Shown in pieces: positions 45,139 to 55,727 of a stretch of 64,000 bases of DNA. Numbering within the stretch: position 1 is the stretch's first letter; the number at the start of each line of letters is the position of its first letter. The notes under the pieces were generated by a model that was given only the letters and a program-made list of their open reading frames with translations, was not told the origin of the DNA and did not search any database. Location of the stretch: positions 3,648,364 to 3,712,363 of the forward strand of contig OX155974.1 in the NCBI GenBank assembly GCA_944548615.1. Direction: 5' to 3'. A program made the position numbers and the translations under genes. Source of the stretch: Micropterix aruncella. Taxonomy: Eukaryota; Arthropoda; Insecta; Lepidoptera; Micropterigidae.

Positions 45139-45270
45139 TTAAAATATTCACTGATGTGGCGACACTGTCCATCGAAGTTAGAAGATGTTTTAATGTCGCC
45201 AGATGGACCACTTACAAAACTTGAATCTTGGCTCGAGGGGGAAAACAACTATACAAACGTACTACATAAG
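45139..45270 (+). CDS. ZSWIM1/3-like gene, exon 8 (residues 423-466)
   Basis: The acceptor is TTTTGTTTCAG and the donor is GTAATA (phase 0 on both sides). LKYSLMWRHCPSKLEDVLMS and LTKLESWLEGENNYTNVLHK are part of the all-helical region between the transposase-like domain and the SWIM finger. Confidence 0.85.
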
Positions 45271-45498
45271 GTAATATTTTTTTTTTTCGAAATGAAGATG
45301 GATGTATTTTAAGCGCCCCTGAAATTATGAACCGCTGGAATGCCAAATAGGCCGATTGGTCTTTTGCGGTAGTTGACAGATCTGCAACTAGCCGTTTCGC
45401 CTGGAGATAGATAGATACCCCTTTGATAGTCCATGCGCTCGTCTGCGATTGATTGGCCCGGGCCTGCTCCTACGCTTTTCCATGTCTGTCTGTCAGCT

Positions 45499-45900
45499 GC
45501 TGCCAGGGGAGTTAATGGGCCCTCGCTGAGTTGGCCACGAAGTTTTCAACTCAAGCATTCTGTTCAGGGTTGATCACACTCACGGGTCAACACCCATCCG
45601 GCGGCCTCCACGCATGAAGTGTGAGCCTGGGTAGGACTCTGGCCTTAGGGCTAGTTTCCCCTAGGAATCAACCTTCTGGCGCTCCTAGACGGTCTGCGCA
45701 CCGTGCGGTGTAAGCCAATCAACTGTGCACTCTGACTAACAGTCGGGGGAATCTGGAAGCAGTACTGTTTCCTATAGAACGGGGGTGGTTTCGGACCTTA
45801 CGGCGACTGCTCTTGAAACGACCATCGGCTACCCGATCCCGGGTGAACAGCCGGGCAAAGGATGCCATGGTCCGCGATAGATTCGGTATACACTGTTTCA
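45499..45900 (+). repeat. Unit-I repeat, 3' end missing
   Basis: It begins AGGGGAGTTAATGGGCCC and stops after GGTATACACTGTTTCACCGG. A small insert (TTTTCAACTCAAGC) interrupts the start. It is preceded by GTCAGCTGCTGCC, the same 13 bases that flank the copy at 50185. Confidence 0.8.
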
Positions 45901-46146
45901 CCGGTTCTCGGAGACATGAGGTTCTCGGATGAAAACTGGCTGACGTGAGGTTCTCGGAGAAGCTCTGTAAAGACTGCTCTAGATAGAACCTAACAGCCCT
46001 TTTCTGAAAGATGAGAATCCTCAGTGAATTTGCTGTTGTTCTCCAGATTATTAGACCTATATGTCATCAAAGAATGGAAACAAGCCAAGTAGACAGATTT
46101 AGCAGACTCCAAGCTGCATACATTTCTAATCTTTTTTATTGCGTAA

Positions 46147-47092
46147 CAGAAGAAGAAAGAAGCACTGAATCAAACGGACCTAAGAATCTACACAGATGGA
46201 TCAAAAACCAACAAAGGTACAGGATGTGGTGTCTTCTCAGAAGACCTAAATATACACATCTCCAAACCACTCGGAGCACACAACACAGTATTCCAAGCAG
46301 AATGTATGGGAATAATAGAAGCTTGCAACGCAGTGAAACAACGACAGCTAAAACACGAAAACATATGTATTCTATCGGACAGCAGGTCAGTGCTACAGGC
46401 ACTGGGAAGCGATAGTTTTACATCCGGGCTCATATACGAATGCCATCAAAGCCTCCTCGAGGTATGCGGAAAAGGCAATAAGGTGACACTGCAATGGATC
46501 AAGGGACACAGTAACTCAAGAGGAAACGATGCTGCGGATGAACTAGCCCGTAAGGGCTCAGACACACCGGCATACGGACCCGAACCTATCGTGCCCCTAC
46601 CATACTCGCACATAAACAACCAACTGGACAACCACTACAAACAACTACATCAAACACACTGGAAAGAGATAGACACCTGCAGACAAACCAAAGAAATAGT
46701 AATGGAATACAACCACAAACTTACCAAAACACTTCTAAGGACAAAAAGGCCCCAACTGCGCAAACTAGTGGGACTGATAACAGGACACAACACACTAAAC
46801 AAACACCTCTTCAAAATGGGCGGAACGAATAGCCCTATGTGCAGAGCATGCATGGAGGCGGAAGAAACCACAAAACACATTCTGCTAGATTGTAAACAGG
46901 TAGAAGTATACAGGACAAAACACCTTGGGACCCCAGGCACCCTGCGCGAGGCGGCAGGAAACCTGAAAGCCCTGCTGGCTTTCGTCGAGGAGCTGGGGTG
47001 GGTGGAATAGCGCTACCCCCGTTACACGCAAAATAGGCACACTGGATGTCGACTTGCGGAGGAACGCCCAGTATAACTAACTAACTAACTAT
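46147..47092 (+). CDS. RNase-H-type LINE 3' part, open RNase H and zinc finger frame
   Basis: The frame is open from 46147 to the stop at 47008, although the 5' part of the LINE is missing. RNase H has all four acids: IYTDGSK, FQAECMGIIEA, LSDSRSVLQ and GNDAADELA. A C-terminal CCHC finger follows (CRACMEAEETTKHILLDC), then EELGWVE. The 3' UTR ends with TAACTAACTAACTA near 47078-47092. RNase H would remove the RNA strand after reverse transcription. The element is 5'-truncated, so it is not a working gene, but the domain has kept its frame and looks young. Tail and finger place it among R1/LOA-like LINEs; the exact clade is uncertain. Confidence 0.85.
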
Positions 47093-47219
47093 TGCGTAAA
47101 TCCTACTCAGCTTTTTACTAAGTTCGATCATCATCATAACGGAATTGACGTTTTCTTGTGGTACAGCCATTTTTCACCTTCCTGTGAATGTCACGGCGCT
47201 AAGAGAGGAATACTTAGCT

Positions 47220-47251
47220 TTAACCCTTCAGGCCTCGCGACTCGCGGTTAA
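47220..47251 (+). mobile_element. TTAA element end fragment
   Basis: TTAACCCTTCAGGCCTCG is followed after 28 bases by another TTAACCC. It looks like the remains of a family D-type end with most of the body lost. Confidence 0.45.
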
Positions 47252-47280
47252 CCCTCAGTTTGACTGCGATATCGCAGTTG

Positions 47281-47338
47281 TGTATGTTTGTTTGCCAGGG
47301 TTCTAATACTTGTGTATGTTTGTATGTTTGTTTGCCAG
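47281..47338 (+). promoter_or_regulatory. Duplicated 3' splice acceptor before exon 9
   Basis: TGTATGTTTGTTTGCCAGGG occurs twice, 40 bases apart. The second acceptor gives the correct phase. The first would add 40 bases and shift the frame. Confidence 0.8.
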
Positions 47339-47479
47339 GGTTTAGAGAAAATTATAGCAAAATTCACAATGGTGTCCGCCTCCAACAACGTTCAGCCCGA
47401 GGGGTTCATCAATTGGTTCTTCCAAGTGGCCAACCAAGTTGAAGGGGAGAGGAGATCATTTGCAATCGCCAGGCTACAG
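47339..47479 (+). CDS. ZSWIM1/3-like gene, exon 9 (residues 467-513)
   Basis: The acceptor TTTGCCAG is used in phase 0 and the donor is GTAATT. GLEKIIAKFTMVSASNNVQP and EGFINWFFQVANQVEGERRS continue the helical linker region, as in the part of ZSWIM3 before its SWIM finger. Confidence 0.85.
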
Positions 47480-47699
47480 GTAATTGAATATAGCAACGTA
47501 TTAAGAAATAAGAAATAAGAAAAAAGAAAAAAATATTTTCATAAACCCGATCTGGGTATAGAAATTACATTACAAAAAAATATTATATATATAATAACAT
47601 TACGAAATTACAAAAAATAGTATTTCTACAAATGAAATTACATTTCCAATTATAAAAAAAGTGTATAAAAAGTTCTGCGATCTATGCTAACAGTGTATA

Positions 47700-48235
47700 A
47701 AAGTTCTGCGATCTAAGCAAAGCATTCGACTGTATAAACATCAATACCCTGGTAGACAAGCTAAACCATTACGGAATTATAGGAGTGGCCAATTCACTCA
47801 TTAAATCGTACCCACAAAACAGGCAGCAAGTGGTGGAGATTAAAATAATTGATGGAATTGAGGAAAAGGCTGAGCAATCGAGTTGTGAAATAGTAAACAT
47901 CGGTGTGCCTCAGGGCTCAACATTAGGACCTCTCCTCTTCAAACTCTATTGTAACGATTTAGCAACTAACATAACTTGTGCCAAGACTGTCCAACTTGCA
48001 GATGACACCACGCGCATTCTTGAAAGTGACTATAGAGCAAAAATGGAGGATCCAACAAGCGAAACACTATTTGAAGTCAATGACTAGTTTAGAGTGAACC
48101 CGATGTCGCCAATTTAAGCAAAGCAGTGTTGATAAACTTCTCAAATAAAAAAGAAAAACAGTTAAATTACTCTATTGAGATTGCCAAGTCCACTAAATTT
48201 CCAGGAACTTACACCGACTAAAACATGTCACGGAA
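47700..48235 (+). pseudogene. LINE reverse transcriptase fragment
   Basis: SKAFDCININTLVDKLNHYG, NIGVPQGSTLGPLLF and LADDTTRILE form motifs A to C, with Leu in place of the usual Phe or Tyr of the ADD box. It is closest to the LINE at 26556. Stops follow at 48085, and the C-terminal part is eroded. Confidence 0.8.
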
Positions 48236-48284
48236 AACCCACATAGACCAGCCCAAACCAAAATTGTGTTAATTAAAAATTGTA

Positions 48285-48979
48285 TTAACCCCTCGCGGCC
48301 CGCGGTTTGAATTTTAATGTGTGCCTTACGGCCCGTAAGAAATTCGCGAGTCTCAAAAAAAAGATGGCGTTTCAGAAAAAAAACGATTACTCCGAAACTG
48401 TCACACCGATCGTCTAAAAAAGACCTGTTTTATGTTCCTATTGAAATTTGCTATTAGATATTTGTAACGTCGTTATGTAATGCAATAAAGATTATTCATA
48501 ATTATTAAAAATGGCCAACGCCCGTAATCCGCGCAGGATGCAATTCGCACTTGAAATATTTTTGTTTAAAATACTCATTTAGGTAAGCCCGCGGTATGAA
48601 ATTTCTACTCCAATAAATAATAGTATCATTATAATATATAAAGAACTTACGATTATGACGATATAATCACACAAACGAACGTTTTTTCTCTTTACGTCTC
48701 GAACGTCTTGTTTACCGGCCGAGCGATCGCGGCACTATGGATCTTCAAAAATTTGTATTGGCTAGTCAACGTGACGAAAAATACTTATCTGGCTACCAAA
48801 CGGTAGAGAATTTTCTCCGCTCCTCGCACATACTACTGGCTAAGTGGTTGGTGCGAGACAGTAAGATTAAATAATCCATAATTAGCGGTCGGCCTCGCCT
48901 GGCCATTTCGGGCCGTCTGGGGTTCGACGGTAAATATCAATTCTGGACGTTTCGGGCCGTCTGGTACGCGAGGGGTTAA
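48285..48979 (+). mobile_element. TTAA element family J with perfect 13-bp inverted ends
   Basis: TTAACCCCTCGCG is at both ends in inverted orientation and TTAA is duplicated. GCCCG and CGGGCC words recur near the ends. About 695 bp, non-coding. Confidence 0.9.
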
Positions 48980-48982
48980 AGA

Positions 48983-49712
48983 CTAGCTGACCCGTGCCCA
49001 CTTCGTTAAGCTGTAAAACTTTTTACCTGTGATGAAATTATGAGTGTGGTGCGGTTAGTACTGAGTGCTATGATTTATTTCCTGACTGCCAAAAGAAGGG
49101 TTATATTTTTACTGCATATGTATGTATTTGCATACCAATTTGACTATAATACCGTTATTTGTGATTGTCTTCTTCTTGTGAGTGTCTTATCTCTTTAACT
49201 ATTTATGCAGTAAAAGGGAAATTATATGCAGTAAAAGAGAAAAGTCTATTTGTTTTAAACACTTGAGACAATAAATTTACTTATTTTGATAAGAATTCAT
49301 AATTGTTGATAATATGACCAATAAACATGAACTAACGATTTAAATTATTTTTTTAATATAAAATACTACTTTTTGTAACTTAAATATAAAAGTTAGACAT
49401 TTTCTGTCGCTGACTTTTTTGTAGGCGTTATCAAGCTCTACAACTTTTCTCTAAAACTTAACCATATATCTCTCATCGTTAAGGCAGCGTTAGTTAGAAA
49501 CGTTTTTGTTCGACCGCTTATTCTCCGACTTACTTTGCAAATCCGACTACCACGAAAAAGTCTTTTCATTTTTCGGATTAATATATAGCCTATGACACTC
49601 ACAAATAACGTGGCTCTCTATTGGTAAAAGAATTTTCAAAATCGGTTCAGTAGATCCAGAGATTACTTCCTACAACATCACAAACTTTACCTCTTTATAA
49701 TATTAGTATAGA
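48983..49712 (-). mobile_element. Helitron, reverse, third copy
   Basis: Read in reverse it starts TCTATACTAATATTATAAAG after a host A and ends GCACGGGTCAGCTAG before a host T. It lies three bases from element J. It has no coding region. Confidence 0.8.
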
Positions 49713-49850
49713 TTACCACTCTTGTTGACATCCAAGACCATGATTAACCTATTAATATAACCTAAAGCTATTTATACCGTAGCATTACATTCTATAACCT
49801 ACTCCCTACCACTATTAAACAGCTGGAGAACGTAAAATTCAAAAAGAACA

Positions 49851-50073
49851 TTAACCCCTGGGTTGCCACTCTCGCCGATCGGCGTTTTTCGTATAATCCG
49901 TATTATATCCGTATTTATGCAATTATCGGCTCTATTTCTCCCTCCACTGCGCTAAAAGCCTGTCATTGAATAAGCCACTGGTATATATTAGTATGCTTGC
50001 ACACACTTTCTACAAACAAATTTTCGAGGGCTTTGAAAATTTTGCATGGAATGACTGGCTTCCGAAAGGTTAA
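49851..50073 (+). mobile_element. TTAA element family F, uninterrupted copy
   Basis: TTAACCCCTGGGTTGCC starts it and CTTCCGAAAGGTTAA ends it. The CCGATCGGCG palindrome lies near the left end. It serves as the empty-site reference for the interrupted copy at 55918-60280. Confidence 0.85.
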
Positions 50074-50089
50074 AGATCTGCTGATAGGC

Positions 50090-50184
50090 CACCCTTTCTA
50101 TCTTCTTCTCCTTCCTCAGCCTAGATTGGTCCACTCCTGGACGTAGGCCTCTTCCTTCTTCTTTCATGTCTGTCAGCTGCTGCC
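50090..50184 (-). pseudogene. RTE-like LINE 3' end, reverse (left part)
   Basis: Reverse reading gives WQQLTDM and a phrase like EEAYVQEWTNLG, the usual end of RTE-type proteins. The rest of this LINE continues at 52847-53115, beyond the unit-I insertion. Confidence 0.65.
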
Positions 50185-52833
50185 AGGGGGTTAATGGGCC
50201 CTTGCTGAGTTGGCCACGAAGACCCATTCTGTTCAGGGTTGATCACGCTCACGGGTCAACACCCATCCGACGGCCTCCACGCATGAAGTGCGAGCCTGGG
50301 TAGGACTTTGGCCTCAGCGTTAGTTTCCCCTAGGAATCAAACTTATGGCGCCCCTGGACGGTCTGCGCACCGTGCGGCATTAGCCAATCGTTTGCGCACT
50401 CTGACTAACAGTCAGGGGAGTCTGGAAGCAGTAATATTCCCTATAGAGCGGGGGCGGTTGCTGACCTTACGGCGACTGCTCTCGAAACGACCATCGGCTA
50501 CCCGATCCTGGGTGAACAGCCGGGCAAAGATAGATTCGGTATACACCATTTCACCGCTTCGTAAGGGAGAGGACCGCGCAAGCAACCTCGAACTCGTAAC
50601 CAATCGATTGGTTACGAGTTCGAACCTGGAGTCTCTCGAAGACTGGAGTAATCTGGTCGCAATTGGAAGTAAGGGCGTGAGTGTAAGCCCGCTGGGTAAC
50701 ACTCCTGGCTATCTCGCGGTTAAGGCGTTGGCCTCTTACGGGTTTGTGGCGGAGCTACTATACCATATTCAATTGGATTATTTCAGGGCTGTTGCCTCTC
50801 CCCGACGATTTTTAATATAGTTTTTAATATACTGCTGGAAAGCCTGACCCAGTTTGACAGGAAGTGGGGCTACCGTTTTAAAACAGACGGCCAATACACC
50901 TCGTCGTGCCTCGCTTTTGCCGACGACCTAACTTTCATCACCAGAAGCCCCAAGCAGCTTTCCCTGCTATTACAGAAAGTGGAGCTTTTCTGCGACTGGT
51001 CAGGCTGTATAAAAGTGAAGCCCTCCAAATGTTTTTGCCTTGGACTCGCCCGCATGGGCACAAAATTTACATCCTATGACCCCAAATTGGTCTATAAGGG
51101 CTCTAATATCTCCCTTATAGACCCAAACAATTATTTCAAATTCCTCGGCAGAAAAATCACCCATCAGGGAAAAGACGTCTCGGGCGATCATGTTATAGAG
51201 CATTTCAAAAGTTGCCTGGCGAAAATAGATGCCTTGCTAATTTCTGGCCCTCGTAAGGCCTGGATCTATGACAATTATCTAACGTCACATTTGTCATGGC
51301 CCTTTCTTATTTACGATTTTACCAAAACCCAACTGTCCCGTCTAGATGCGCTGGTGACAGCTAGTTTAAAATCCTGGCTGTCCTTAGCCAAACCAGCTGA
51401 CCCCTCGACTCTCTTCAGGTCCAAACAAAATTTTGGGCTAGCGCTTAAACTGCCCTCTCTGCTCTACGCCAACTCCAGAATAACCAAAAATTCGATTCTG
51501 TGCAATTCCAAAGATCCGGCAATATCGAAGCACATAATAAGTGGCCGTAGTGATTCAAATGATCTACAAGCCCGCGTAGACTTCCACAAAAAGTTCCTTA
51601 CTGGAATCAGCCAGAATGGCACTGGTCTGGGGTATGGCAGTACAACCACGAGCGACGTGGACTTGAAGAAGTCTCTTTTGCGGGGAGATTACGACAGCAA
51701 GAGTATGGCTCATGCTATTGGCCTTCAATGCCAGAATGATTGGACAACAATTGGGGACTTTTGCATTCCGCCTCCAATGCACTGGAAGGTAATGCTCTAT
51801 GACTGGACGCCAGAGATGCTGAAATTTTATTTGAATGCCTTTCAGCATACACTTCCAGACCCCAGTAACCTCGCTCGTTGGAGCTTTGCCGAGGATAGTT
51901 CTTGTCCCCTCTGTAGCAATACCCCTTGCACAGCTAGACACATTCTAGCTGGCTGCAAGGTGGCCTTAGATCAAGGACGGTACACTTACCGCCATGACAA
52001 AGTTCTCGCTGTTATTCGCGAGGTAATTAGTCTCTCAGTGGCTCGTGCCAACAAGGGTTTGACAGTATCCTCCAAACCCCCAATACAGTTTGTGCGGGAT
52101 GGCTCTAAAGGCAAAAAACATTTAACTACAAAACCTTTCTCAATAATCGAGAAAGCTACAGATTGGATTCTGGAGGTTGATTCGGTCTCTAAGCAGTATA
52201 AATTCCCTGAAAGTCTCGGATGCACAGCCCTCCGTCCAGATATAACTCTTTACTCTCTATCTCGGAAGGTGGCTCTTATTGTAGAATTAACTGTTCCATG
52301 GGAATCAAATATCCCAAAAGACCACGAGTACAAATTAAATAAATACCATGATCTTGCAAATGCCGTAACCCGGAACGGCTTCACTGTTCACCTTCACGCG
52401 GTGGAAGTTGGCGCTCGTGGCCTGCCAGCTAAATCTCTATTTCACCTCTTTAAAGATCTTGGCCTTTCCAGAAAAATAATCAACTCTTTCTTAGAAAAAT
52501 TATCTAAAACTGCGATTTGCGCATCTCAAATTCTATGGCTTCGAAGGGGGAGTGAATGGGTGGCAAGGTGAACGCTCACATGTGGCAAGACAGCTGTCCT
52601 AAACCTACCACAGCCGGTTCGTAAGTCCGGAATCCACTGCTCACCCCCCAGAAGTGTAAAAAATAGTATTATGATGGGCCCGACTCCGGTCGGTGAATTC
52701 CATGGCAGCTCCGTTTGTATTTATTATTTATTATTGTCCAAGTCTTCTGCGCTCACCCCAGGGAGATAGAACGACTAATCGTTAAAACTTCCTGAGGTGA
52801 TGGGCTCGCCCGTTGTAGTTGACAACTCTAGTT
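50185..52833 (+). repeat. Unit-I repeat with 13-bp duplication, split by a LINE
   Basis: The first part ends at GGCGGAGCTAC (50757). The 3' end continues at about 52738 with CAAGTCTTCTGCGCTCACC. GTCAGCTGCTGCC (50172-50184) and GTTAGCTGCTGCC (52834-52846) flank the whole copy, 12 of 13 matching. It contains a local inversion (CGTAACCAATCGATTGGTTACG near 50596). Confidence 0.8.
50823..52733 (+). pseudogene. LINE with C-terminal restriction-like endonuclease, 5'-truncated
   Basis: The frame runs to a stop at 52571. It holds the last part of the reverse transcriptase (CLAFADDLTFITRSPKQLSL, IKVKPSKCFCLGL, FKFLGRKITHQG). A long thumb region follows, then a CCHC finger CPLCSNTPCTARHILAGC, and a PD-(D/E)xK endonuclease with LRPDITLYS, VALIVELTVPWESN and KLNKYHDLANAV. 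That order marks the R2/R4/NeSL/Hero group of LINEs, which cut DNA with this nuclease. Over 530 codons from 50979 stay open, so the copy is young although 5'-truncated. The 3' UTR ends with a TTTATTATTTATTATTG tail. Two broken reverse copies lie at 37150 and 42730. Its site here is an interspersed repeat, not rDNA. Confidence 0.85.
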
Positions 52834-52846
52834 GTTAGCTGCTGCC

Positions 52847-53115
52847 CTTAACCAGTTGGTCCCTGCGGTTTTTTTGATGTCGTCCAGCCATCGTAGGTTG
52901 TAGTCTCTCTACGCCTCGCTTGTTCTCGATCTCCACTGAACAAGCCTCTTCGGCCACCTCGCGTCATCCTGCCTTGCGCCGCGACCTGCCCAGCCCCACT
53001 TCAGGCTAGCGAGATGTTTCATGACGTCTGTCACTCCCGTGCGTTTTCGTATCTCTTCATTGCGCACTCTGTTGCGGAGAGTGCGCGATGGAGAGTGCGC
53101 AATAAGAGTGCTCAT
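52847..53115 (-). pseudogene. RTE-like LINE C-terminal part, reverse (right part)
   Basis: In reverse it reads RNRVRNEEIRKRTGVTDVMK, HLASLKWGWAGRGARQDDAR and WPKRLVQWRSR, then LRWLDDIKKTAG. These are the standard end motifs of RTE-type LINEs. The left part is at 50090-50184. Confidence 0.75.
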
Positions 53116-53274
53116 AGAGGGGTCGCTCCGCTACCCTTTCTATGAACTAACCGAATTCAACGGCCGTGAGTTTTCAAACATTGTACCTGTTTAAATGATT
53201 TTTTGATTATTTTTCCGACCTAAGAAAGTATGATCATATTACGTAGTACAGAAGGAGACTTCATTGGCTGACGG

Positions 53275-54170
53275 CCCGAGAAAGGAGAGATACGAGAGTC
53301 TTCGGTTTGCTCTACAGAATCTTGGACCTGCCTCATTAGCTGGTTCAATGCTCTATTAGCTCACGGGCTTCTCTGAGATATAAAGATATCCTACTGCTCT
53401 CGATCCCTGGTCACAGTAGTGATTTCAACTCGCGAGTACGAGAAGAACTCCTCTCCATACATGGAATCCCTCTCTGGAATGCTTTACCCGCACTTGTAGG
53501 AACAGCACCGAGTTTGTATTGCTTTAAATTCAGGGTCAAAGAGACCCTGTATCAAAAAACTATGCCGCTAAGGAAAAATGCTCCAATTTAAAAATAAACT
53601 CAAATTATATCTCGTTAAAAGAGAATTGTACGACATTAACGATCTCTAAAAATTGTATGCATCTCGGCTATATCTCTTTCTGTAATAGGTTTTTAATCGA
53701 TTTTCAATTTGACTAAAATGTATTGACTATTTCTATTATTAGGTAGGCACATATTAATTATATCTTACTATATTACATTATTAATTTTATACTAAAAAAA
53801 CTTATTTTTATCGGTATTTTAAAGAATTAATTATGTTCATTATAACCTTTTTTTCTCATTATATTATTCATTATATTCAAAGTAATAGAATCACTACTTA
53901 TTGAGTTAATTTCTACATATCTTCTCTATATCTTACTTTCTACATATTTTACTCTGTGTTTTTTATCTGGTAAACTAAATGGTGAGACTCGATTTAATTC
54001 TACAATAATACCTTCTTTATTCTTACGAGTAACCTTTTATGTTTTGATTATTAATAGGAGAATTTGATCATTAATGAAGAATTCAATCAAATCACGGCCA
54101 AATGTAAATGTAATACAACTATGTATTAGTTTTTAGGACAATAAATTATTTGATTTGATTTGATTTGACC
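53275..54170 (+). pseudogene. LINE C-terminal fragment with TTTGATTTGA tail
   Basis: In frames with small shifts, SIPGHSSDFNSRVREELLSI, HGIPLWNALPALVGTAPSLY and CFKFRVKETLYQ give the usual terminal pattern of CR1/Jockey LINEs. The 3' UTR is AT-rich and ends with AATAAATTATTTGATTTGAT repeats at 54136-54168, like the tail at 13052. Confidence 0.7.
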
Positions 54171-54311
54171 CTTCCCTCCGCCTTCCCTGCGTCATTATAG
54201 GTCTATTGCTTTTGAATGTTTGATGTTTTATTTTCAGCTGGATTTAAACGGGAGTCTTAACTATCAGACAATGGCCACTTTATTTTATATTTGTATATTT
54301 TATTTTTTTAG

Positions 54312-54457
54312 GAAACTATGAGCGTGATGAGCAACGCGGCCACTGGAGCCGGTTCCATTCCTGCAGACACCATTACGCAGTACGCCTGCAGTCTCATGAG
54401 CCATCAAACCACACTCGCTCAGAGGGCGCTCGATTCAGCCAACATCAAAGGAAACAG
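54312..54457 (+). CDS. ZSWIM1/3-like gene, exon 10 (residues 514-561)
   Basis: The acceptor is TTTTTTTAG and the donor is GTAATC (phase 2 at the end). ETMSVMSNAATGAGSIPADT and ITQYACSLMSHQTTLAQRAL lead to the SWIM finger. The Y-A-C-S-L-M segment corresponds to the Y-K-L-C stretch before the finger in ZSWIM3. Confidence 0.85.
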
Positions 54458-54592
54458 GTAATCTAGTCTTAATTTATTATTATACATTTAACAGGCAGGC
54501 AGCTTAAGCTGATGAGCCTGCGTTTAAGCTTGAACTACAGTTTTCGTGGAATAATTCCAGTTTATTTTTTAAGTCATTTACACTTCCAATCG

Positions 54593-54960
54593 TTAACCCT
54601 TCGAGCAGCGGCATAATTGCATGGCAGACCGGAGCAATTTATTGGAATTTCTTGCATTATCGCCGCGCTCGACAGAAAAAGTACTATAACTATGGAACTA
54701 CTATAGCAATCATAAAAAGAATAACTGGGAAAAATTTCGTATATAGAATATTGAAATCTCATTTTGTAAAACAATTAGGTACCTAAGTATGAATAAATAT
54801 GAGAAAGTCAAACTCGGCATTTCTAACTTGTACTTGTCTTACGGAAAAATACGGAACCCTATTTAGAAGTTGTAAATACGGCCGTGATCTTTATTAAATT
54901 CTCTATCAAAGGTAATATTTCGTTTTGCTTATTTACATACAAAAATATTTAGATATTAAC
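54593..54960 (+). mobile_element. TTAA element family L, left end
   Basis: TTAACCCTTCGAGCAGCGGC starts it. The interior shares TAAAACAATTAG and the CATACAAAAATA block with families A and C, so these families have a common ancestor. No clear right end was found; a family A copy follows. Confidence 0.6.
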
Positions 54961-54962
54961 TC

Positions 54963-55275
54963 TTAACCCTTGGAGTAAATGGGTATTTTCATGGATGCAT
55001 CTGTCTCTTTTGCAGGATTTTCGGCGACATCGACTTAAAGTACTATAACTACGAAACTACTACACCAATCATAAAAAGAACAACTGCACAATGATTGCAT
55101 TGAAATTTCGAATATAGAATATTGAAATATCATTTTGTAAAACAATTAGATAATTATGAATAAATATGAGAACGTCAAAGAAGTGAAAAAAACGCGGAAC
55201 CAGATCTGGTCGTATCATACTCAACGGATAATTGTTTCACAACCAGATTTGGTCGTATCATACTCAACGGGTTAA
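54963..55275 (+). mobile_element. TTAA element family A, complete copy
   Basis: TTAACCCTTGGAGTA and ACTCAACGGGTTAA form the ends, with TTAA duplicated. The interior is nearly identical to 15429-15758. Confidence 0.9.
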
Positions 55276-55447
55276 AAGACAATATTTTTTTATGATTTCT
55301 TGAAATAAAAATATATGATGTTTGACAATGGAATTTTACCAGAAATATAGAAGTAAGCTGCAGCTGCTAAGCAGTGGATATGCATATATCTTCGTATCGT
55401 CTGCATAAAGACTAATCTTAAGTGTCATGCCCAAAATCGGGTGATCA

Positions 55448-55570
55448 TTAGGGTTGTCAATTGCTACAGGCGAACCCGCCACCCCAGGGAGATATAACGA
55501 CTCATGCCATTCTGTCTCCAATGGAGAGAACGCAAAGCCTTTAAGGAGAAACAAAATCCACAGTTGTAAG
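55448..55570 (-). repeat. Divergent unit-I 3' end
   Basis: GTCAATTGCTACAGGCGAAC, ACCCCAGGGAGATATAACGA and CCGTAAGAC (slightly beyond) follow unit I in reverse with many changes. Confidence 0.5.
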
Positions 55571-55727
55571 ACATTAACAGCCCGTAAGACTAGGGAATTA
55601 ATTATTTTTTTTTTCTATGGGTGCCGTCTACACTTTGTGTTTCGTATAAATATCCTGGTTGCCAAATTGTAGTACGACATTGAGCAATCTAATCGGCATG
55701 ATTTTTTAAGTATGGTAATTATTTCAG

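Noticed and set aside
54500..54540. Hammerhead-ribozyme-like CTGATGAG words
   Set aside because: CTGATGA is present here and near 2524, but the GAAA core and a pairing stem II are missing at both places.
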